Assembly (NCBI RefSeq): GCF_004570875.1
Contig: NZ_SPQK01000017.1
Span: 45,963-109,962 of the forward strand
Length of the DNA stretch: 64,000 nt
Direction of reading: 5' to 3'
Source of the DNA: Blastococcus sp. CT_GayMR16
GTDB lineage: Bacteria; Actinomycetota; Actinomycetes; Mycobacteriales; Geodermatophilaceae
The notes beneath the pieces were generated by a model that worked only from the letters and a program-made list of their open reading frames with translations, was not told the DNA's origin and searched no databases. The number at the start of each line of letters is the position of its first letter. Position 1 is the stretch's first letter. Position numbers and translations under genes: made by a program. Shown piece by piece: positions 58,836 to 64,000 of this stretch.

Positions 58836-60323
58836 GGGCGGAACGCTCAGCCCGTCGGGGACGACGGTGCGCTGGATGGTCACCTCGGTCTCCCCGAGCC
58901 CGCCGAGCGTGATCTCGTCGTAGGCGCGCAGCGCGCCGGTGTCGGGATCCAGGTAGAGAACGGTGCAGGTCAGCGGCTCGGGGTACTCGCCCTCGAGGCC
59001 CCGGAGCCCCGCGCCGCCGGTCGAGCCCTCCACCATGAGCAGCGAGCCGTCCTCGAGCTCGGACACGCTGCGGTCGTGCGTGTGCCCGGCGAGGATCAGC
59101 GGGACGACGCCGTCGAGGGGCGGTGCCTGCTTCGGATCGTGGACCAGCGCGATCGCGGGCGTCTCCGGCTGCTCCTCGGCGACCTCGGCGAGCGTGATGC
59201 CGGTCTGGACCAGCACCTCGTCGCCGGTGTCGTCGTCCCCGGTGGTCTTGTCCGGGGTGAACCGGGGGTCGGCGACGCCGACGATCGTGAGGCCGCCCAC
59301 GGTGGTGGCGGTGCCGGCCAGCACGGTGGCGTTGGGCTGCGCGGCGATCAGCCCCGCCGTCGCCGCGGAGTCGTGGTTGCCGCGGATGTAGACGTAGGGG
59401 ACGCCGAGCTGCCCGACGGAGCCGATCAGCTGGTTCTCCGGCGCGCTGCCCCAGTCGGTGATGTCGCCGGTGTCGAGGACGCCGTCGACCTGGAACTGGT
59501 CGACGACCTGGCGCATCAGGTCGAACCCGGCCGGGTTGAGGTGCAGGTCGGACACGTGCAGGAGCGCCACGGTCTCATCCGTCCCCCCGGGAGCCGGCAG
59601 CGCGGAGATCGTGGAGTACAGCGTGCCGACGTTGGCGACCAGGTCCTCCAGGGAGGCGCGGTAGGCGTCGAAGCGGGCGACGATGTCCTCGGCGCTGCCG
59701 ATCAGGCTGTTGGCGTTGACCAGCAGCCCGGTGTACGTCGGCTGCGAGAGCGCCTCGGGGCGCCAGGTGGCCGCGCCCAGCCCCGCCGTCCCGAGCAGCA
59801 GCACGGTGGTGACGCCGGCGGCGATGAGCGGTTCCCGGCGGCGGCGCAGCACGACCAGCGAGGTGAGGGCGGCTCCGGCGATCGCGACGAGGGCGGTGGT
59901 CCAGGCCAGGCGCACCACCGCGCCGCGCAGGTCGTCGCTCACCTGGTTGACGACGCCGGCCAGCCGCACCGGATCGCTGGCGAGCGCACGGGCGCGCTCC
60001 TGGTCGACCCGCTGGAGCCCGATGTCCAGGCGCAGCGGGCCGTCGTAGACGTCCACCTGCAGGTCGCCCAGGGGCGGGACGGCGACGGTGGCGCCACCGT
60101 CGAGGGCGGGACGGAAGGCGAGGGTTGCATCGAACGGCCCGATCGGGGCCGAGATCCGGCCGAACAGCAGCACGGCTATGACGGCGCCGATCAGGGCGAC
60201 GCCCACGCGGAGCGACCAGCGACCGGCGACCCGGGCGCGGTGCCGCCACGGGGAGGGCGGAGCGTCGGGCGGAGCCGGGCTCGGCTCGGTGCCGGGGGTT
60301 CCGGCCTCGCTCGGCTCGCTCAC
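58833..60323 (-). CDS. Membrane-anchored metallophosphoesterase
   Basis: A 496-residue protein. A Pro-rich cytoplasmic start, a transmembrane helix (about 38-58), an extracellular part, a second helix (about 140-160) and third, then the calcineurin-like phosphoesterase domain from about residue 250 with LLHVSDLHLN, GDITDWG, RGNHDS and GHTHDRS. All metal-binding motifs are intact. It probably acts outside or at the membrane on a phosphoester of unknown identity. GTG start with a leaderless -10. Confidence 0.88.
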   Translation of the reverse strand: MSEPSEAGTPGTEPSPAPPDAPPSPWRHRARVAGRWSLRVGVALIGAVIAVLLFGRISAPIGPFDATLAFRPALDGGATVAVPPLGDLQVDVYDGPLRLDIGLQRVDQERARALASDPVRLAGVVNQVSDDLRGAVVRLAWTTALVAIAGAALTSLVVLRRRREPLIAAGVTTVLLLGTAGLGAATWRPEALSQPTYTGLLVNANSLIGSAEDIVARFDAYRASLEDLVANVGTLYSTISALPAPGGTDETVALLHVSDLHLNPAGFDLMRQVVDQFQVDGVLDTGDITDWGSAPENQLIGSVGQLGVPYVYIRGNHDSAATAGLIAAQPNATVLAGTATTVGGLTIVGVADPRFTPDKTTGDDDTGDEVLVQTGITLAEVAEEQPETPAIALVHDPKQAPPLDGVVPLILAGHTHDRSVSELEDGSLLMVEGSTGGAGLRGLEGEYPEPLTCTVLYLDPDTGALRAYDEITLGGLGETEVTIQRTVVPDGLSVPP

Positions 60324-60330
60324 CCCCGCA

Positions 60331-60336
60331 ACGCTA
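60331..60336 (-). promoter_or_regulatory. -10 box of leaderless metallophosphoesterase gene
   Basis: TAGCGT on the minus strand, seven bases before the GTG at 60323. It overlaps the end of the gtrA-like gene. Confidence 0.5.
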
Positions 60337-60855
60337 TCGAGCGGGGGAGAGCTCCGTCGGCCGGAAGATCCACCGCAGCGCCACGAACCGCATGATGCCG
60401 ATCGCGGCCGTGATGGCGGCGACCAGGGAGATCTGCAGGATCACGTGCGCCGAACCGGCAGAGGAGTTCAGCCAGCCCAGCGCGGCGCTCGTCGCGAGCA
60501 GCCCGACGAGGGCGACGCCGCCGGCCTCGAGCTGGGCGTTGAGCCAGTTCACCCGCTCCTCCGCGCGGAAGGTGAGCCGGCGGTGCATCTCGTTGGCGAG
60601 GATCGAGGAGGCCACCGTCGCGATCAGGTGGGCCGGGAGGTAGCCCAGGGCGCCGAGGCTGATGAAGAGGAGGCCGTAAACGGCGGTCGAGGAGCCGCCC
60701 ACGAGGACGAACCGGCCGAACTGCGCGATGATGTCGTCCCGGCGCAGGCGGGCCTGGAACAGGGCCACCCCACGGCGCAGGTGCCGCGCGTGCGAGACGT
60801 CGCCGAAGAACTCGGCGGCGGCAGGCCGGTAGCGCAGCAGGGACGGGCAGGTCAC
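60334..60855 (-). CDS. GtrA-family membrane protein
   Basis: A 173-residue protein with four transmembrane helices and the family features FGRFVLVGGSSTAVYGLLFISLGALG near the N-terminus and ANEMHRRLTFRAEERVNW. GtrA-type proteins are thought to flip lipid-linked sugars used in wall polysaccharide synthesis. GTG 60855 was chosen, with GAGAGAGGAAA just upstream; a TTG reading to 60891 is less likely. The long gap to the next gene (60856-61032) holds the promoters. Confidence 0.85.
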   Translation of the reverse strand: MTCPSLLRYRPAAAEFFGDVSHARHLRRGVALFQARLRRDDIIAQFGRFVLVGGSSTAVYGLLFISLGALGYLPAHLIATVASSILANEMHRRLTFRAEERVNWLNAQLEAGGVALVGLLATSAALGWLNSSAGSAHVILQISLVAAITAAIGIMRFVALRWIFRPTELSPAR

Positions 60856-61032
60856 GCGGCTTTCCTCTCTCCGTGGTGCGAGCTGGGTCAAGGCTCCTCC
60901 TAGGGCCTAACCCTTGTCACCAGAGAAAATGCCCGGTCACCCTGACAGTTCTGGTGTCCTTGATCACCATCGGCCGGTAATGGGCGTTCCTGAAGCGCGT
61001 CGGTGCCGTGACCCGGGGGTAGGGGTGCGGTC

Positions 61033-61914
61033 ATGACCCTCATGGCGATCCTCGACCGGGTGGCCGACGCCACCGCGTTCGACAAGGTCATCGAGCCCGC
61101 CCGACGTGCCGTCCTGGGGGCGTTGCGGCCGCAGGCGGTCAAGGATTTCCTGCACGGCACGTGGCTGGGGCATCCGCTGCACCCGGTGCTCGTGCACGTG
61201 CCGGTCGGCGCCTGGGTGTCGGCCGGGTTGCTGGACCTCATCCCGCCGTTGCGGCCGGCCGCGACGGTGCTCATCGGTGCGGGCGTCGCGGGTGCCGTGC
61301 CGGCGTCCCTGACCGGCGCGGCCGACTGGTCGGCGGCGGACGTCGGCGTCCGGCGGCTGGGGGCGTTGCACGCCGCCGCCAACACCGCCGCGCTGGGGCT
61401 GTACGTCGGCTCCCTGGTGGCGCGGAGCCGGGGCCGCGGTGCGCTGGGGCGCGGGCTCGCCTATGCCGGGCTCAGCGTCGCCAGCGGGTCCGCGGCGATC
61501 GGGGGGCACATGTCCTACGCGCTGTCGACGGCCGTCTCGCACTCGGCGACCGCGGCGCGGGCACTCACGGGCGAGTGGATCGACCTCGGGCCGCTCGACG
61601 ACCTGCCCGAGGGGCGTCCGGTCCTGCGCACGGGCAAGGGCCGCAGTGTCGCCGTCCCGCTCGCCGCCGTCCGGCGGGGCGCACGGGTGGATGTCTTCGT
61701 CGCCGCCTGCGCGCACCTGTCGGGACCGCTCGACGAGGGAACGGTCGAGGACGTGCGGGGCGCGCAGTGCCTGGTCTGCCCGCGTCACGGATCCGCGTTC
61801 GATCTGGACACCGGGCAGCCGCGACGCGGTCCGTCGGCGAACGCCCAGGAGAAGCTCGAGGTCCGCATGGAAGCGGGCCGCGTGATGGCCCGGCCGCCGT
61901 CGCGGAACCGGTGA
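61033..61914 (+). CDS. DUF2231 membrane domain fused to Rieske [2Fe-2S] domain
   Basis: A 293-residue protein. Residues 40-180 form the DUF2231 membrane domain with about four helices (LGHPLHPVLVHVPVGAWVSAGLLDL); from about residue 195 the Rieske domain has cluster ligands CAHLSGPL and CPRHGSAFDL. Such fusions move electrons at the inner membrane; partner unknown. TAGGGG seven bases before ATG 61033 is a plausible leaderless -10. Confidence 0.9.
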   Translation: MTLMAILDRVADATAFDKVIEPARRAVLGALRPQAVKDFLHGTWLGHPLHPVLVHVPVGAWVSAGLLDLIPPLRPAATVLIGAGVAGAVPASLTGAADWSAADVGVRRLGALHAAANTAALGLYVGSLVARSRGRGALGRGLAYAGLSVASGSAAIGGHMSYALSTAVSHSATAARALTGEWIDLGPLDDLPEGRPVLRTGKGRSVAVPLAAVRRGARVDVFVAACAHLSGPLDEGTVEDVRGAQCLVCPRHGSAFDLDTGQPRRGPSANAQEKLEVRMEAGRVMARPPSRNR

Positions 61915-61928
61915 GGCCGTCGGCGTCC

Positions 61929-61934
61929 TAGGCT
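61929..61934 (+). promoter_or_regulatory. -10 box of leaderless lipoprotein gene
   Basis: TAGGCT, eight bases before the ATG at 61943, 28 bases after the previous stop. Confidence 0.5.
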
Positions 61935-61942
61935 GCGGCGCC

Positions 61943-62785
61943 ATGAGGCGCACGGCGGTCGCCCTGGCGGCGCTGCTCACTGCTGCGTGCGGGACGACGT
62001 CGTCGCCGGCTGCGGAGACGCCGTCGTCGGCCTCGGCGTCCGCCGTGCCGACCGTGCCCGGGATCGAGGCCGAGATCGTGCGGCTGCGCACCGACGAGGC
62101 CATCGGGGGCCAGGTGCAGGTGCGGCTCACCGACACCGGGGACACCCCGTTCACCGTGACGTCCGTGGCGCTGCGTTCTCCCGGCTTCGCTCCCGAGCCG
62201 CCGACGTCGATCACCGCCGAGTACGCGCCGGGGCGGGTGATCGACCTGCCGGTGCCGTACGGCGGCGCGGTCTGCGACGCACCCCCCGTGCCGGCGGTCG
62301 CGGAGGTGACGGTCGGACGCCCGAACGGCGCGGTCGAGCAGCTGGAGGTGCCGGCGGCGGGGGAGGTGCTGAAGCTCATCCACGCCGAGGAGTGCGCGGT
62401 GCTCGGGGTCACCGCCGTGGTGGGCATCGCGATCACCGACCTGCACGAGGAGGGGGACACCCTGGTCGGGGCGCTCACCCTGACCCGGCGGAAGGGCACC
62501 GAGCCGGTCGTCGCGTCGCGGCTCGAGCGCAGTGTGCTGCTCCAGGCGAACGCGCCCGGCCTGCCCCTGGAGCTTGGCGGTGACGAGCAGGTGGCCAGCG
62601 CCGCCGTGACGTTCGTGCCGGCCAACTGCGAGCCGCACGTGCTGTCGGAGACCAAGAAGCCGTTCGTGTTCCCGCTGTCGGTCACGGTGGGCAGCGGGGA
62701 CGAGGTGCCGGTCGACCTGCCGATCGAGGAGCCGGTGCGCGACCAGCTGACCGCGCTCGTGCAGCGGGTCTGCGTGCCGGCCTGA
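61943..62785 (+). CDS. Lipoprotein of unknown function
   Basis: A 280-residue lipoprotein with lipobox LTAACGTT (Cys about residue 16) and a beta-rich mature part, e.g. QVQVRLTDTGDTPFTVTSVALRS and VTVGSGDEVPVDLPIEEPV; scattered cysteines (AVCDAPPV, EECAVLG, NCEPH, VCVPA) suggest two disulfides. No family recognised. A paired hairpin follows at 62799-62839. Confidence 0.78.
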   Translation: MRRTAVALAALLTAACGTTSSPAAETPSSASASAVPTVPGIEAEIVRLRTDEAIGGQVQVRLTDTGDTPFTVTSVALRSPGFAPEPPTSITAEYAPGRVIDLPVPYGGAVCDAPPVPAVAEVTVGRPNGAVEQLEVPAAGEVLKLIHAEECAVLGVTAVVGIAITDLHEEGDTLVGALTLTRRKGTEPVVASRLERSVLLQANAPGLPLELGGDEQVASAAVTFVPANCEPHVLSETKKPFVFPLSVTVGSGDEVPVDLPIEEPVRDQLTALVQRVCVPA

Positions 62786-62798
62786 CCGCACATAGAAG

Positions 62799-62839
62799 CC
62801 GGCCCGGCCGCCCCGGGGGGAACGGGTCAGCCGGGCCGG
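62799..62839 (+). terminator. Hairpin after lipoprotein gene
   Basis: CCGGCCCGGC (62799-62808) pairs perfectly with GCCGGGCCGG (62830-62839) across a 21-base loop. No T-run. Confidence 0.5.
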
Positions 62840-63053
62840 GGTCGCAACCCGCGGGCACTCGCGCGCCGGCGGACGATTCCGCGGCCGGGTGGCAGGGCGA
62901 CGTTGCCCCGCCCCCCGACCGGAGCGGTGATGACGGTACGTAATCGGCGACTCCCCGCGGCATCCCCTGAACGGGTGGAAAATCCCGCACTCGGTGACTG
63001 AACGCACACCCCTCGGGGTTCGGTTCCCGTGCTGATCGGGCACCGCCCCGGGA
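62840..63053. other. Intergenic region before the 32-residue mini-protein
   Basis: About 210 bases. A minus-strand frame of 60 codons (62827-63009) is open but looks random (Arg/Gly/Ser-rich). No promoter or RNA structure was recognised with confidence. Confidence 0.4.
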
Positions 63054-63152
63054 GTGTTCTTCCTCTTCTCGAGCCGACTGGGCTGCCTCGGCTCCCTGCT
63101 TGTCTCCGCGGTCCTGACCCTGCTGTTGCTCCTCGTGTTCGACGTCCTGTGA
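63054..63152 (+). CDS. 32-residue hydrophobic mini-protein
   Basis: GTG at 63054 opens a 32-codon frame: a short N-terminus MFFLFSSRLGCLGSLLVS and a helix rich in Leu/Val ending LLLLLVFDVL. Actinobacterial genomes contain similar tiny proteins with an SSRLGCLGSL core. The GGGAG at 63049-63054 is too close to be a good ribosome site, and no -10 is obvious. If expressed it would be a single-span membrane peptide. Confidence 0.45.
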   Translation: MFFLFSSRLGCLGSLLVSAVLTLLLLLVFDVL

Positions 63153-63196
63153 CGTCGGGGCGTGCAGGTCGTCGCGGAGCCTGACCAGCGGGGCCT

Positions 63197-63670
63197 TCAG
63201 CGAGCCTTCTTGGCCGCCTTCTTCGCGGCCTTGTCCCCTGCCTTGTCCGCGTCCTTCTTCGCCGCCTGCTTCGCCTTCTTGCCGCCCTTGCCCGCGTCCC
63301 TGGTGACGGCAGACTTCTTCTCAGACTTCTTCTTGGGAGCGGCGCCCTTCGGCGGTGCGGACGGCACTGCTGCGGTCACCGCCGCGCTGCCGCCGTTCAG
63401 CGCCAGCCGCGACCGGAACCCGGCGCCGGGGCGGAAGACCGGGGCCACCGATGCGGCCAGCTGGATCGTCGCTCCGGTCTGCGGGTTGCGGCCGGTGCGC
63501 GGCGCACGCTCACGCCGGTCGAAGGTGCCGAACCCGAACAGGGACACCCGTTCCCCGCGCGCGACGCTGCTCTCGATCTCCTCGAGCACGCCGTTGACCG
63601 CCGCGGTGGCGATTGAGCGGTCCCCGCCGAGTCGTTCGGTCAGCTTGGAGACGAGGTCGGACTTGTTCAC
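63197..63670 (-). CDS. HU-family nucleoid protein with Lys/Ala tail
   Basis: A 157-residue protein. The first about 90 residues are a canonical HU fold (NKSDLVSKLTERLGGDRSIA, VSLFGFGTFDRRERAPRTGRNPQTG, FRPGAGFRSRL); the remaining about 65 residues are a tail of Lys, Ala and Asp (AAKKDADKAGDKAAKK), as in mycobacterial HupB. It binds and bends DNA; tails of this type add DNA compaction. GTG 63670 has AGGAGA about nine bases upstream and matches the family start; the 63733 reading is overlong. Confidence 0.95.
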   Translation of the reverse strand: MNKSDLVSKLTERLGGDRSIATAAVNGVLEEIESSVARGERVSLFGFGTFDRRERAPRTGRNPQTGATIQLAASVAPVFRPGAGFRSRLALNGGSAAVTAAVPSAPPKGAAPKKKSEKKSAVTRDAGKGGKKAKQAAKKDADKAGDKAAKKAAKKAR

Positions 63671-63838
63671 GGCGGTGTCTCCTGGGGTCGGGGTCGCGAG
63701 GGTCCACCTAAGCCCCCCGCGCCGACCAGGCACAACACGGACGCTCCCGCGCGCACGCTCGACGGTGGCTCCGCCCGGATGGGACGGCCTCCCGACCTCG
63801 CACGGGGCGCGTCCGCGGTCTGGGAGACTCGGCGCGCC

Positions 63839-63911
63839 GGGCCTCTAGCTCAACTGGCAGAGCAGCGGACTTTTAATCCGCGGGTTGCGAGTTCGATCCT
63901 CGCGGGGCCCA
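63839..63911 (+). tRNA. tRNA-Lys (TTT)
   Basis: Acceptor GGGCCTC/GGGGCCC (one T-G pair), D stem GCTC/GAGC, anticodon stem GCGGA/TCCGC with loop CTTTTAA (anticodon TTT), T arm GCGAG-TTCGATC-CTCGC, discriminator A. CCA is not encoded. Confidence 0.97.
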
Positions 63912-64000
63912 CACAGCGTCACCGCCGTTCGTCGGATCGGGGGATGGCGCCACCCATTCGCGTGGCAGCAGCTCGGCCGGCTCGACCCCGAGCGTCCTGG
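63912..64000 (-). CDS. Possible C-terminal fragment of a gene entering from the right
   Basis: On the minus strand the frame from 63998 reads RTLGVEPAELLPREWVAPSPD, resembling the end of PaaX-type or similar regulators (PAELLP-W pattern). GC bias at the third position is strong at first and weakens toward tRNA-Lys, and the frame has no stop before the tRNA, so the end is unclear. May be a false reading. Confidence 0.25.

Noticed and set aside
58380..60395. Long plus-strand frame opposite the metallophosphoesterase
   Set aside because: Overlaps conserved phosphoesterase motifs on the other strand and contains only Arg/Gly/Asp-rich noise.
62827..63009. 60-codon minus-strand frame
   Set aside because: No ribosome site, Arg/Ser/Gly-rich composition and no family pattern.

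Overview
The window is very GC-rich, densely coded DNA from an actinobacterium. A mycothiol-type formaldehyde dehydrogenase, an HspR-type (HAIR) operator at clpB, DUF3073 and DUF3151 proteins, a HU protein with a long Lys/Ala tail and many leaderless GTG/ATG genes all fit. The overall gene content resembles Geodermatophilaceae (Blastococcus, Geodermatophilus, Modestobacter), but that family assignment is inference from gene content, not from a marker gene.

Layout. 1-3.5 kb: the end of an osmC-type peroxidase gene, its redox-sensing OhrR regulator, and the chaperone clpB under a HAIR operator. 3.6-8.4 kb: small membrane proteins, a membrane-anchored molybdopterin oxidoreductase, a fasciclin lipoprotein and pyrE. 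8.4-13.8 kb: a compound palindrome, two flavoprotein oxidoreductases, a pentapeptide-repeat protein, class II aldolase and DUF3151. 13.8-15.8 kb: a sugar-type ABC transporter pair whose ATPase has lost key residues. 16.5-36.9 kb: a long purine-synthesis region (purA, purD, purB, purC, purS, purQ, purL, purF, purM) interrupted by rsgA, a phosphodiesterase, an AI-2E family permease, an OFA-type transporter with its small subunit, and a mycothiol-dependent formaldehyde detoxification pair. 36.9-43.5 kb: DUF3073, valine/leucine dehydrogenase, a complete second copy of the sugar ABC transporter, and a secreted M23 peptidase. 43.5-49.4 kb: a coupled MBL hydrolase / AMP-binding ligase / GMC oxidoreductase operon and a class A penicillin-binding protein. 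49.6-57.2 kb: a catalase-like protein, a large DUF4062-NB-ARC-TPR STAND ATPase, and a membrane protein overlapping a response-regulator/thioredoxin-reductase-like fusion. 57.4-64 kb: four tRNA genes (Phe, Asp, Glu, Lys), several lipoproteins, a metallophosphoesterase, GtrA, a DUF2231-Rieske protein and HU.

How the genes work together. Nine purine genes cover most of the route to IMP plus the first committed step to AMP; purN, purH, purE and purK are not in this window. PurS, PurQ and the short-type PurL form the three-part FGAM synthase. The mycothiol dehydrogenase and MBL hydrolase form a formaldehyde pathway. The second ABC set (binding protein, permease, ATPase) looks functional, whereas the first pair looks like a diverged duplicate. 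At least a dozen genes have a TAnnnT -10 box ending 6 to 8 bases before the start codon, which means leaderless transcription.

The most unusual items are the degenerate ABC ATPase, a permease gene with no ATG/GTG/TTG start at its real N-terminus, the DUF4062 STAND protein, the nested palindrome at 8.4 kb, a 35-codon reading frame that exactly bridges two genes, and a 32-residue hydrophobic mini-protein. No phage, insertion sequence or CRISPR array was seen.
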